Origin: Rhizobium sp. RM
GTDB taxonomy: Bacteria > Pseudomonadota > Alphaproteobacteria > Rhizobiales > Rhizobiaceae
NCBI RefSeq assembly: GCF_013390595.1
Contig: NZ_JACAWV010000007.1
Coordinates: 885,519-949,518, forward strand
Direction: 5' to 3'
DNA length: 64,000 nt
Made by a program: the position numbers and the translations under genes. The first letter of the stretch is position 1; each line of letters starts with the position of its first letter. The notes below the pieces were generated by a model. That model saw nothing but the letters and a program-made list of their open reading frames with translations. It did not search any database and was not told where the DNA came from. Of the stretch, positions 17,734 through 26,102 are shown one piece after another.

Positions 17734-19149
17734 ATGCGCCACATCGACAAAGTCTACATAGACGGCCAGTTCGTCACGCCCCACGGCACGCAAACCGCCG
17801 ACCTTCATAACCCCTCGACTGAAGAGAAAATCGGCACTGTTCGCCTCGGCGATATCGAGGACGCGCAGGCGGCAATCGCCGCTGCCAAGCGTGCGTTCCC
17901 TGCCTTTTCAAGAACGACAAAGGTAGAGCGTATCGAGATGCTGAAGACGCTGAGTTCGGTTGTCTCGGCGCGAATTCCGGAGCTGACTGAGGCCATGGCG
18001 ACCGAATACGGCGCGCCGCAAACGTTTACCCGCTTTGCCATTCCGCATGCGGCAACGACCTTTCTCGATATGGCGAAGGCGCTTCAAAGCTACGATTTCG
18101 ATCGCCAGTCTGGCCAGACGAGGGTTCGGATGCAGCCAATCGGTGTCGTTGCAGCAATCACGCCCTGGAACAGCAACATCGGTTTCATTGCCTCAAAGCT
18201 CGCCACATCGATTGCCGCCGGCACGACCATCGTCATCAAACCCAGCGAGATGAGCGCCATCCAGACACAGGCACTGCTTGAATGTCTTCACGAAGCCGGG
18301 TTGCCGAAGGGTGTATTCAACGTCGTCAACGGCCTTGGCGATGTAGTCGGCGCCGAATTCTCGCGCCATCCGGATGTTGCCAAAGTGACGTTCACGGGCT
18401 CGACCAGGGTCGGAAAGGAAATCCTGCGTGCTGGTGCGGAAAGCCTCAAGCGCGTCACCCTGGAACTCGGCGGCAAAGGCCCGAACATCATTCTGGATGA
18501 TGCCGATCTCGACACGGTCATCCCGACCGTTTTGCGCATGGGCTTCATGAACAGCGGACAGGCCTGCGTAGCCGGCACCCGAATCCTTGCCCCCGCACAA
18601 CGTATGGAAGACATTCTGATGCGGCTGAAGATGAGCGCTGCGCAGTTCAAGGCGGGAGATCCTGCCGACCCGCAGGTGATGGTCGGACCAATGGTCAGCC
18701 AGAAACAATACGACCGGGTACAGTCCTATATCGATGTCGGACTTCAGGAAGGTGCCGCGTTACTGACCGGCGGCCTTGGCCGGCCGCAGGGTCTGAACAA
18801 AGGCTGGTTCACACAACCGACGATCTTCTTCAACGTCAACAATGAGATGCGTATTGCGCGCGAGGAAATCTTCGGGCCTGTTCTCTCGGTCATCGCCTAT
18901 CACGACGAGGAAGAGGCGATCGCCATCGCCAACGATACCCCCTATGGACTGCAATCTTATCTTCACGGCACAGACATGGCGCACATACAGTCATTGGCCG
19001 AACGGCTCGATAGCGGTCGCGTGGTGATAAACGGTGCACCGCACGATCCGACGGCACCATTCGGCGGGTTCAAGCAGTCGGGCATAGGTCGGGAGTACGG
19101 GGTGTTCGGACTTGAGGCTTACCTGGAAGCCAAAGCCATTCTGGCGTGA
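17734..19149 (+). CDS. NAD(P)-dependent aldehyde dehydrogenase
   Basis: 471-aa soluble aldehyde dehydrogenase oxidising an aldehyde to its acid. The family features are all present: ITPWNSNIGFI (cofactor region), VIKPSEMSA with the conserved Lys, FTGSTRVGKEI, the general-base Glu in LELGGKGPNII, the nucleophilic Cys in NSGQACVAGTRI, and the C-terminal EEIFGPVLSV. The aldehyde is not predictable. It is a single-gene unit divergent from its LysR regulator and followed by a hairpin. Confidence 0.93.
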   Translation: MRHIDKVYIDGQFVTPHGTQTADLHNPSTEEKIGTVRLGDIEDAQAAIAAAKRAFPAFSRTTKVERIEMLKTLSSVVSARIPELTEAMATEYGAPQTFTRFAIPHAATTFLDMAKALQSYDFDRQSGQTRVRMQPIGVVAAITPWNSNIGFIASKLATSIAAGTTIVIKPSEMSAIQTQALLECLHEAGLPKGVFNVVNGLGDVVGAEFSRHPDVAKVTFTGSTRVGKEILRAGAESLKRVTLELGGKGPNIILDDADLDTVIPTVLRMGFMNSGQACVAGTRILAPAQRMEDILMRLKMSAAQFKAGDPADPQVMVGPMVSQKQYDRVQSYIDVGLQEGAALLTGGLGRPQGLNKGWFTQPTIFFNVNNEMRIAREEIFGPVLSVIAYHDEEEAIAIANDTPYGLQSYLHGTDMAHIQSLAERLDSGRVVINGAPHDPTAPFGGFKQSGIGREYGVFGLEAYLEAKAILA

Positions 19150-19162
19150 ACAGCAAAAAGAA

Positions 19163-19190
19163 ATGGCTCTTGCGGCGAAGCAAGAGCCAT
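19163..19190. terminator. Bidirectional rho-independent terminator
   Basis: 11-bp perfect stem ATGGCTCTTGC (19163-19173) / GCAAGAGCCAT (19180-19190), loop GGCGAA, with an A-rich tract on its left (T-rich for the minus strand) and CTTT on its right. It lies between the aldehyde dehydrogenase stop (19149) and the small leftward gene (19204). Confidence 0.75.
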
Positions 19191-19203
19191 CTTTCGCTCG
19201 GGG

Positions 19204-19326
19204 TCAGTAGGCCATTGCCAGGCTATAGAGGCCGGCGAATGGAGACGGTTCTGCCGAGGCGGTGTCGTAGATGCACGGGACTGCAAATATCGACGCGATC
19301 AAGACGAGGATGACTGGCATCCGCAT
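19204..19326 (-). CDS. Small secreted or membrane peptide (40 aa) downstream of ohr
   Basis: Short open frame starting at ATG 19326 with a strong Shine-Dalgarno (AGGAGG, about 7 nt spacing) and encoding 40 residues. Residues 4-20 (VILVLIASIFAVPCIYD) are hydrophobic and are followed by TASAEPSPF, so it reads as a signal peptide with a very short mature tail or as a single-pass membrane peptide. It begins 13 bp after the ohr stop on the same strand and ends just before a terminator, which fits a real second gene of an ohr transcript. I recognise no family. Confidence 0.55.
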   Translation of the reverse strand: MRMPVILVLIASIFAVPCIYDTASAEPSPFAGLYSLAMAY

Positions 19327-19339
19327 GGAAGCCTCCTGT

Positions 19340-19756
19340 TCAGACCAGATTGAGTTCAACGTTGATGTTGCCGCGTGTCGCCTTGGAATAGGGGCAATTC
19401 TGATGGGCTTCCTCGACGAGCGTGCGGGCAAGTTCCGGCTCCAAACCCGGCAGGCTGACATTCAAGCGCGCCTGCAGGAAATAGGCGCCCTCAGTTGTCC
19501 CGAGATCGACTTCGGCATCCACCGCTGTCCCTTCAGGCAAACGCAGCTTGCGCTTGCCGGCAGCAAGCCCCATTGCGCCAATGAAGCAAGCCGACCAGCC
19601 GGCCGCGAACAACTGCTCAGGATTGGTACCCGGCTGAGTGGACCCCGGAGGCGACAACTTGACCTCAAGCTGCGCATCGTCGCTGCGGGCAAAGCCATCG
19701 CGCCCACCGGTGGTGTGGGTCTTGCCGGTGTAGAGAACCTTTTCGATCTTGGTCAT
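19340..19756 (-). CDS. ohr: Organic hydroperoxide resistance protein (Ohr, OsmC superfamily)
   Basis: Thiol peroxidase that reduces organic hydroperoxides, 138 aa from ATG 19756 with AAGGAG 7 nt upstream; the frame extends to 19870, but the extra part is not family-like. The two redox cysteines are present in GWSACFIGAMG and QNCPYSKATRGNINVELNLV, the latter being the Ohr C-terminal signature. GTNPEQLFAAG is also characteristic. No OhrR (MarR) gene lies beside it. The gene is downstream of, but separated by a hairpin from, the histidine kinase gene. Confidence 0.94.
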   Translation of the reverse strand: MTKIEKVLYTGKTHTTGGRDGFARSDDAQLEVKLSPPGSTQPGTNPEQLFAAGWSACFIGAMGLAAGKRKLRLPEGTAVDAEVDLGTTEGAYFLQARLNVSLPGLEPELARTLVEEAHQNCPYSKATRGNINVELNLV

Positions 19757-19842
19757 GGAACACTCCTTTGTAACTGACGAGGGTGTTCTGACGGATCGGC
19801 GTATCGCGCATGTTTCAGGAAACAACTGAAGTGTAACAGACT

Positions 19843-19876
19843 GTAAGAAACTGCCGCCAAGCGGCGGCAATCTTAC
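19843..19876 (-). terminator. Terminator-like hairpin after the two-component genes
   Basis: Inner stem TGCCGCC (19852-19858) / GGCGGCA (19863-19869) with loop AAGC and an outer stem GTAAGA / TCTTAC (19843-19848 and 19871-19876). It is placed 12 bp after the leftward histidine kinase stop (19888) and upstream of ohr, so it should end the two-component transcript. Confidence 0.6.
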
Positions 19877-19887
19877 AAAAAGGATGT

Positions 19888-21231
19888 TCAGCGCAGCGTG
19901 AGTTCCGCGGCCAGACCGCCGCCGTCGCGATTGTAGAGCCGGACCGAACCGCCCAGTGCACCCGCAAGCTGCTGGGCTATGGCAAGACCGAGACCTGCAC
20001 CACCCGTTTCGCGATTTCGCGATTGCTCCAGTCTGAAGAACGGCTGCATGGCCGCTTCGAGCATGTCCTGAGGGATGCCTGGCCCACGGTCCAGCACGGT
20101 GATGACGACCTCGCCACCGTCTCTCCGTTCAATGCCGATTTCAGCCGCACCGGAGAACTTGATCGCATTGTCGATGAAGTTGGTGAGAATGCGTCGAAGC
20201 GCATGCGGCTTGGTTGCAACTGTACCCTGAACCAGATCGATCACACGGACCGACTTGCCCGTATCCTGATAATCGTAAGCGATGCTTTCAATGAAGGAAG
20301 AAAGATCGATCCGGGACGCCTTTTCCGCATTCCCATGCGCGCTTCGTGCGTAAGCAATCCCGTCCTGCACGAGCCGTTCGATCTCGCGCAAGTCGCTGAC
20401 CAGCTTTTCCTTTTCAGGCGTGTCATCCGCCATATCGGCCCGCAGGCGCATGCGCGTGATCGGCGTCTGCAGATCGTGCGAGATCGCTGCCAGAATTTGC
20501 ACCCGCTCTTCCAAATGATGGGCGATACGGTCGCGCATGGCGTTGAAGGCGCGCCCTGCCCGCGCCACTTCGGCGGGCCCCGTCTCGCGCATCGGCTCGC
20601 CCTTCTTGCTCGGATCGACCGCATCGGCAGCGGCGGCCAGATCTCCGAGAGGGCGGATCGCCTGGCGCACCGCAAACCAGGTACAAAGGAGCAATAGCGC
20701 CATCTGCACAGCAAAAACATAGGGCAGCCAGCTCGCAATCGGCATGACACCGCGCGGCGTAACATCGATGGTCAGTTCAGAACCATCCGACAGTGTGACA
20801 TGCCCCTGCAGCCGCTTGCCGTCTTCCGGAATAGCCTCGACTCTCAGGGGAAATCTGTGGCCTGCGGCCTCTTCGATCCGCTCGGCAATCTCCGCGCCCC
20901 TTCCAGACATGTCAGGAACGCCCGGAAGACCAGGCCCCAGCAGAAGGCGGTAGTTGCCGCGGCTGAGCCGGTCAAGCCACAGCGGCCGCTCGGTTGGCGG
21001 CAGCCGGTCGATAACGGCAATCGATGTCGCAAGATCGCTCTCGAGCGTGCCCAGCATCACAGCCTTGGCCGACATGTAACGTTCGATGAAAAGTATGCTG
21101 AAGGACAGGCTGTAGGCTATCGCCAACCCGATGAAGAGAATGATGAAAAGCCGCGAACGCAGGGTACTGGGCCACCAGCCGCGTCTGGCTGTGACGGGGG
21201 TTGTTCCGTCGTTTCCAGCCCCGCCGATCAT
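19888..21231 (-). CDS. Two-component sensor histidine kinase (EnvZ-like)
   Basis: 447-aa inner-membrane sensor. One membrane segment is at residues 26-48 and a second at about 168-186, enclosing a periplasmic sensor region of about 120 residues. After a HAMP linker comes the phospho-acceptor motif AAISHDLQTPITRMRLRADM (His252). The ATPase part has N-box NFIDNAIKFSG, G1 box DRGPGIP and a GGAGLGLAIAQQL G2 box. Its ATG overlaps the response regulator stop (ATGA), giving coupled expression. The signal is unknown. Neighbouring exported hydrolases and DipZ suggest an envelope-related role (inference). Confidence 0.93.
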   Translation of the reverse strand: MIGGAGNDGTTPVTARRGWWPSTLRSRLFIILFIGLAIAYSLSFSILFIERYMSAKAVMLGTLESDLATSIAVIDRLPPTERPLWLDRLSRGNYRLLLGPGLPGVPDMSGRGAEIAERIEEAAGHRFPLRVEAIPEDGKRLQGHVTLSDGSELTIDVTPRGVMPIASWLPYVFAVQMALLLLCTWFAVRQAIRPLGDLAAAADAVDPSKKGEPMRETGPAEVARAGRAFNAMRDRIAHHLEERVQILAAISHDLQTPITRMRLRADMADDTPEKEKLVSDLREIERLVQDGIAYARSAHGNAEKASRIDLSSFIESIAYDYQDTGKSVRVIDLVQGTVATKPHALRRILTNFIDNAIKFSGAAEIGIERRDGGEVVITVLDRGPGIPQDMLEAAMQPFFRLEQSRNRETGGAGLGLAIAQQLAGALGGSVRLYNRDGGGLAAELTLR

Positions 21232-21968
21232 ACCCTTGGTTCCGATATCTCGACCGGCACAGAGAAGACATAGCCTTCGGCCCTAACGGTCTTGATGTAG
21301 GTCGGTTCACGAGCATCGTCACCCAGACGCTGACGCAGGCGGCTCACAAGAAGGTCGATCGAGCGGTCAAACAATTCTGCGTCCCGACCCTGCGTGAGAT
21401 TCAGCAACTGATCCCGGTTCAGCACACGTTGAGGATGGTCGATAAAAACGCGCAACAGACGATATTCCGCACCGCTCAGTGCGATTTCCGTTCCCTCCCT
21501 GTCGAGCAGGTGGCGTCCGACCGTATCAAGACGCCAGTCGCCAAAAGTCAGCAGGTTTCCCGCCTCACTGATCTGCAGATTGGGCGGCAACATCCGTGTG
21601 CGGCGAAGAATGGCCTTGATACGTGCAAGAAGCTCACGCGCCGCAAAGGGTTTGGACAGATAGTCATCGGCCCCCATTTCGAGGCCGATGATACGATCCA
21701 TCTCGTCATCACGGGCAGTCAGCATCAGGACCGGCGTCGCCTTGTGTTTGCCAGCCCGAAGCTCACGGCACAGAACCAATCCGTCATCACCCGGCATCAT
21801 GACATCGAGCACGATCAGGTCGACCGCATTCTGCTCGAGAAATGTCCGCATCTGCCGGCCATCCGCCGCCACTGTTGCGCGCAATCCGTTCTTCTTCAGA
21901 TAGCTCGAAACCAGCTCGCGGATTTCACGGTCGTCATCGACGACGAGGATATGGTCTATGTGTTCCAT
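21228..21968 (-). CDS. OmpR-family response regulator
   Basis: 246-aa regulator paired with the following kinase. The receiver domain has an acidic pocket (VVDDDRE), the phospho-acceptor Asp55 in DLIVLDVMMPGDDG, and the conserved Lys in DDYLSKPF. The C-terminal winged helix has LSGAEYRLLRVFIDHPQRVLNRDQLL and RSIDLLVSRLRQRLGDDAREPTYIKTVRAEGYVF. I use ATG 21968; an in-frame TTG at 21980 is possible. It follows the Tat-exported hydrolase gene by about 97 bp on the same strand and may be in its operon. Confidence 0.94.
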   Translation of the reverse strand: MEHIDHILVVDDDREIRELVSSYLKKNGLRATVAADGRQMRTFLEQNAVDLIVLDVMMPGDDGLVLCRELRAGKHKATPVLMLTARDDEMDRIIGLEMGADDYLSKPFAARELLARIKAILRRTRMLPPNLQISEAGNLLTFGDWRLDTVGRHLLDREGTEIALSGAEYRLLRVFIDHPQRVLNRDQLLNLTQGRDAELFDRSIDLLVSRLRQRLGDDAREPTYIKTVRAEGYVFSVPVEISEPRV

Positions 21969-22065
21969 GAATGTCTTCAACGCCTTGACGCTAGCAAACA
22001 GCCCGATACCGAATGCCTAGTTGAGTTGAGAAAGAAAAGATATCGGTTTGCCGACGCGGGCAAGC

Positions 22066-23124
22066 CTAAAACTTCGCAACGTCGAGGACTGCCTGGGCAA
22101 ATGCCTCAGGTGCTTCCTGCGGCAGGTTGTGACCGATGCCGCCGGTGACGTTGCGATGTTCATATTTTCCAGAGAATCTGGCGGCATAGGCAGACGGGTC
22201 AGGATGCGGGGCACCGTTGGCATCGCCTTCCATGGTGATGGTCGGAACGGTGATGACAGGCAGTTTTGCAAGCTTCTGCTCATAGGCGTCGTACTTGGCC
22301 TCACCCTCGACCAGCCCAAGCCGCCAGCGGTAGTTATGGATGGTGATGTCGACATGATCCGGATTGTCGAAAGCCGGGCTTGATCGATCAAACGTCGCGT
22401 CATCAAAATTCCATGTCGGCGAGGCGGTCTGCCAGATCAGCCGCACGAAGTCGCGGGTGTTGGCGGCGTAACCGGCACGTCCGCGCTCGGTGGCAAAATA
22501 GAACTGATACCACCAGGACAGTTCCGCCTTGGGAGAAAGCGGCTTCTTGTTGATCTCCTGGCTGCCGATCAGATAACCGCTGACGGATACCAGTGCGTTG
22601 CAGCGTTCCGGCCAGAGCGCAGCCATGATGTCGGCGGTGCGGGCACCCCAGTCGTAGCCGGCAACAATCGCCTTCTCGATACCGAGCGCATCCAGAAGCG
22701 CAATCATGTCCGCAGCAAGGGCTGCCTGCTGGCCGTTACGGGGGGTGTCCTTGGAAAGGAAGAGCGTTGTGCCGTAGCCACGCAGATAGGGCACGATCAC
22801 ACGATACCCGGCAGAAGCGAGGATCGGAGCGACATCGACATAGCTGTAGATGTCATACGGCCAGCCGTGCAGCAGCAGCACCGCCGGACCGTCTGCGGGA
22901 CCCGCCTCGGCGTAACCAACATTGAGCACGCCGGCATCAATCTGCTTCAGCGCATCAAACGAGGTATGGCCACTGCCCTTGGCTGCAGCTTGACCGGCGG
23001 CAGGCAATGTTGCGGTGGCGGACTTTGCGTTGGCCAAAGTCGTAGCGCCAAGTTCGACAGCGGCAACCGTCATGGCGGCAATGCCAAAAAAACGGCGGCG
23101 CTGAACATTGATTTCGTTGATCAT
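22066..23124 (-). CDS. Tat-exported alpha/beta hydrolase (epoxide hydrolase / haloalkane dehalogenase-like)
   Basis: Hydrolase of 352 aa from ATG 23124 (GGAG 8 nt upstream). A Tat-like leader RRRFFGIAAMTVAAVEL is near residues 9-25. The oxyanion motif is HGWPYDIYSY, the nucleophile Asp lies in AGYDWGARTAD, and a C-terminal GGIGHNLPQEAPEAF supplies the catalytic His. An Asp nucleophile with an HGWP motif is the epoxide-hydrolase/dehalogenase arrangement, which is usually cytoplasmic, so export is notable. It is divergent from dipZ and upstream of the two-component genes on the same strand. Confidence 0.88.
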   Translation of the reverse strand: MINEINVQRRRFFGIAAMTVAAVELGATTLANAKSATATLPAAGQAAAKGSGHTSFDALKQIDAGVLNVGYAEAGPADGPAVLLLHGWPYDIYSYVDVAPILASAGYRVIVPYLRGYGTTLFLSKDTPRNGQQAALAADMIALLDALGIEKAIVAGYDWGARTADIMAALWPERCNALVSVSGYLIGSQEINKKPLSPKAELSWWYQFYFATERGRAGYAANTRDFVRLIWQTASPTWNFDDATFDRSSPAFDNPDHVDITIHNYRWRLGLVEGEAKYDAYEQKLAKLPVITVPTITMEGDANGAPHPDPSAYAARFSGKYEHRNVTGGIGHNLPQEAPEAFAQAVLDVAKF

Positions 23125-23445
23125 GATCTTTTCTCCAATCTCCATAATGACGATCGGAAGAAAGCCGGCAGCATGTATCTGAGGTATGTCGCTCAGCGTC
23201 GATAATTGCATGCGGGTGTAACTTTTCGGCCAGCAGATACACTCTGATACAATTCAGCAGACGCCGCGCTCGTGACGGAAGACACGAACTATCCCGTCTC
23301 CCGCAATCCCGGCCGTTTCTACACTTCGATACATTTTGCGTGGTGAACGGACACATCCGGGATACGTCGTATCGACCAAACTGGCGTCATCGCTGGTTCC
23401 ACGGTCTCACGTTGTACCAGCTCCCGCTTTCGAGGAGACGGACAC
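23125..23445. promoter_or_regulatory. Divergent promoter region with repeated GATACA
   Basis: 321-bp gap between the leftward hydrolase and rightward dipZ-like gene, with no credible gene. GATACA occurs at 23236-23241 and 23246-23251, exactly 10 bp apart, again at 23328-23333, and inverted at 23174-23179. Tandem half-sites one helical turn apart are typical for OmpR-family regulators, and such a regulator is encoded at 21228-21968. Confidence 0.4.
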
Positions 23446-25218
23446 ATGACACTTCTTATCATTGCCTATCTGGGTGGAGCGCTGACGATACTCAGCCCTT
23501 GTATATTACCCATTCTTCCCTTCGTGTTCGCCCGTGCAGGACAACCCTTCCTGCGCAGCACGCTGCCCATGCTTGCCGGTATGGCGGTAACCTTTGCACT
23601 TGTTGCAACGCTTGCCGCAGTCGGCGGCAGTTGGGCGATCCATGCCAACGAATATGGGCGCCTTGCTGCAATCGCATTGCTGGCTGTCTTCGGCCTGAGC
23701 CTCCTGTCACCGAAAATCGCCGCTGCGATCACCCAACCGGTTGTCGATCTGGGCAACCGGCTGGTGAATGCTCACGGCAAACCTGGCTCGGCATCGTCTG
23801 TCACCGGATCACTGATCCTAGGCGTGGCGACAGGTCTGCTCTGGGCCCCCTGCGCCGGGCCGATCCTTGGCCTCGTATTGACGGGGGCCGCACTGCAAGG
23901 CGCGAACATCGAGACCACGCTGTTGCTGGCGGCCTATGCCTCTGGCGCCGCCACATCGCTCGCCATTGCTCTTCTCGTCGGCGGTCGCGTTTTTGCTGCA
24001 ATGAAGCGGTCGCTTGGCATCAGCGAACGCATTCGACAAATCCTCGGAGCTGCCGTTCTTGCAGGCGTCGCCGTCATTGCGCTTGGCCTCGATACCGGTC
24101 TTCTGTCTCGCCTTTCCTATGCCAGTACATCATCGTTTGAACAGGCCATCCTGGACCGTCTGCATAGAAATCCGGACACCGCTGTCGCTCGTGAGGTCGC
24201 CAGCAACGGCACTGTGCCGCTCAATGGGGCCAACCCGCCCTTCCGTGCCGATCTTCCCATCGAGGGGCGCGCACCTTCGCTCGATGGTGCCGTCGAGTGG
24301 CTGAACTCACCGCCGCTGACTGCGGAGCAGCTTCGCGGCAAGGTCGTTCTCGTCGATTTCTGGACCTACTCCTGCATCAACTGCATTCGCACTGTCCCAT
24401 TCGTTCGTGCCTGGGCAGAAAAATACAAGGATCAGGGTCTGGTTGTGATCGGTGTGCATTCACCGGAATTCGCCTTCGAGAAAAAGATCGACAACGTCAA
24501 ACAGGCCATCAGCGATTTCAAGATCGGCTATCCGGTCGCAGTCGACAACGATTACAAGATCTGGCGCGCCTTCGAGAACAATTATTGGCCGGCTCACTAT
24601 CTGATCGATGCCAAGGGTCAGATCCGCTACCACCACTTTGGTGAAGGCAATTACCGCCAGACCGAGCAGGCTATTCAAGACCTCTTGCATGAGGCTGGCA
24701 GCGAGATGGCGGCAAGTGCGCCCGTCGACCCGCAGGCCAAAGGTGCCGAAGCCAGTCCTGATCTGAAGAACATCCGTTCAGGTGAAACCTACCTCGGTTA
24801 CGAACGCGCCACCGGGTTTGCATCGAAAGAACCCCTGCGTGCCGGTGTTGCCAGCGACTATACGAGCAGGGACCTCGATCTCAACGAATGGGGTCTTGCC
24901 GGAACGTGGACGATCAACCCTGAACAGGCTGTGCTCGACCGTGCGGGTGGAGAGATCACCTCCCGCTTCAGCGCCCGCGACCTGCATCTCGTTCTTGGCC
25001 CGGGCAAGGCAGGCAAGCCGGTCAGGTTCCAGGTCACGATCGATGGCAAGGCCCCAGGCACAAATCACGGCGCAGACATCGATGCCGATGGCAACGGCAC
25101 CGTAACGTCGACCCGACTTTACCAGCTCGTACGCCAATCCGGTGAGGTGGATGCGCGGAACTTCGAGATCCGTTTCCTCGATCCCGGCGTCGAAGCCTAC
25201 GCTTTCACATTCGGCTAA
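23446..25218 (+). CDS. dipZ: DipZ-like fusion: CcdA/DsbD membrane domain, thioredoxin domain and C-terminal beta domain
   Basis: 590-aa thiol-redox protein. Residues 1-225 form a CcdA/DsbD-type membrane domain with about six helices and the paired membrane cysteines in SPCILP (C19) and APCAGP (C136), which bring electrons from the cytoplasm. Residues about 285-425 are a TlpA/thioredoxin-like domain with CINC (C310, C313) in FWTYSCINCIRTVPF. Residues about 440-590 form a beta-rich domain (ETYLGYERATGFASKE) seen in DipZ proteins. It should deliver reducing power to periplasmic substrates. The exported hydrolase-like proteins on either side may be partners or simply co-regulated. Confidence 0.9.
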   Translation: MTLLIIAYLGGALTILSPCILPILPFVFARAGQPFLRSTLPMLAGMAVTFALVATLAAVGGSWAIHANEYGRLAAIALLAVFGLSLLSPKIAAAITQPVVDLGNRLVNAHGKPGSASSVTGSLILGVATGLLWAPCAGPILGLVLTGAALQGANIETTLLLAAYASGAATSLAIALLVGGRVFAAMKRSLGISERIRQILGAAVLAGVAVIALGLDTGLLSRLSYASTSSFEQAILDRLHRNPDTAVAREVASNGTVPLNGANPPFRADLPIEGRAPSLDGAVEWLNSPPLTAEQLRGKVVLVDFWTYSCINCIRTVPFVRAWAEKYKDQGLVVIGVHSPEFAFEKKIDNVKQAISDFKIGYPVAVDNDYKIWRAFENNYWPAHYLIDAKGQIRYHHFGEGNYRQTEQAIQDLLHEAGSEMAASAPVDPQAKGAEASPDLKNIRSGETYLGYERATGFASKEPLRAGVASDYTSRDLDLNEWGLAGTWTINPEQAVLDRAGGEITSRFSARDLHLVLGPGKAGKPVRFQVTIDGKAPGTNHGADIDADGNGTVTSTRLYQLVRQSGEVDARNFEIRFLDPGVEAYAFTFG

Positions 25219-25259
25219 TTTCCCATCACCCCCTGAAAAATCCAAGAAGGAGACTGACC

Positions 25260-26015
25260 ATGCAGCGTCTTATTTCAACTTTTGCAATTGCACTTGCAGC
25301 CAGCTTCGCTGCCTTCGCCGCCCATGCGGCAGAGGTGAAAAACATCGTGGTCGTGCACGGTGCACTGGCCGATGGTTCCGGCTGGAAAAAGGCAACCGAA
25401 ATCCTCGAAAAGCGCGGGTTCAACGTCACGGTCGTCCAGCAACCGATCACGTCGCTTGCCGACGATGTTGCCGCGACCAGCCGCGTTCTTTCAATGCAGG
25501 ATGGCCCGACATTGCTCGTCGGCCATAGCTACGGCGGTATCGTCATCACCGAAGCCGGGAACAATGAAAAGGTGGCGGGCCTTGTCTATGTCGCCGCCTT
25601 CCAGCCCGATAAGGGCGAAAGCCTCCTGTCGCTGGCGACATCCAAACCCTCCTCCGGCATGAATATTCGCGAGACCCCCGACGGTCAGTATCTCTATCTG
25701 GACCCCGCCGCCTTCGCCAATGATTTCGCCGCCGATCTGCCGAAGGACGAAACCGCCTTCATGGCCAGATCGCAGGTCTTCGCCGCAAAGCAGACCTTCT
25801 CTGCCAAGGTCGGCGATCCCGCCTGGAAAGCAAAGAAGAGCTGGTCGATCGTTGCCACGCAGGACCGCTCGATCAACCCTGACCTCGAGCGTGACATGGC
25901 CAAACGTGCCGGCAGCCAGATCACCGAGATTGCCGCTAGCCACGCCGTTTTCGCATCGCAGCCCGAAAAAGTTGCCGACGTGATTGAGGCCGCAGCCCGC
26001 CAGTCTGGCCAGTAA
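25260..26015 (+). CDS. Exported alpha/beta hydrolase (EstC / salicylate-esterase-like)
   Basis: 251-aa serine hydrolase with a Sec signal peptide (residues 1-23, ending AAHAAE). The oxyanion region VVVHGALADGSGWK and nucleophile elbow VGHSYGGIV are typical of the plant methylesterase/EstC-like branch. The catalytic His is probably in AASHAVFASQPEKV. It starts 42 bp after dipZ with AAGGAGACTGACC upstream, so it is probably co-transcribed. The substrate is unknown; esters of small aromatic or plant compounds are plausible (inference). Confidence 0.9.
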   Translation: MQRLISTFAIALAASFAAFAAHAAEVKNIVVVHGALADGSGWKKATEILEKRGFNVTVVQQPITSLADDVAATSRVLSMQDGPTLLVGHSYGGIVITEAGNNEKVAGLVYVAAFQPDKGESLLSLATSKPSSGMNIRETPDGQYLYLDPAAFANDFAADLPKDETAFMARSQVFAAKQTFSAKVGDPAWKAKKSWSIVATQDRSINPDLERDMAKRAGSQITEIAASHAVFASQPEKVADVIEAAARQSGQ

Positions 26016-26033
26016 GTCCCACCCAAAACCATG

Positions 26034-26068
26034 CGCCCCAGCCGTTTAAAAAACGGACGGCTGGGGCG
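26034..26068. terminator. Strong hairpin between convergent genes
   Basis: 12-bp perfect stem CGCCCCAGCCGT (26034-26045) / ACGGCTGGGGCG (26057-26068), loop of 11 nt. It lies between the hydrolase stop (26015) and the end of the leftward GntR gene (26103). There is no long T-tract, but the position fits a shared terminator. Confidence 0.65.
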
Positions 26069-26102
26069 AAGACAGAACTCTTGGCCGTGACTGGAGGTGT
26101 TG

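Noticed and set aside
21201..22148. 315-codon plus-strand frame across the response regulator
   Set aside because: Antisense shadow of an OmpR-family regulator with all receiver and winged-helix motifs intact on the minus strand.
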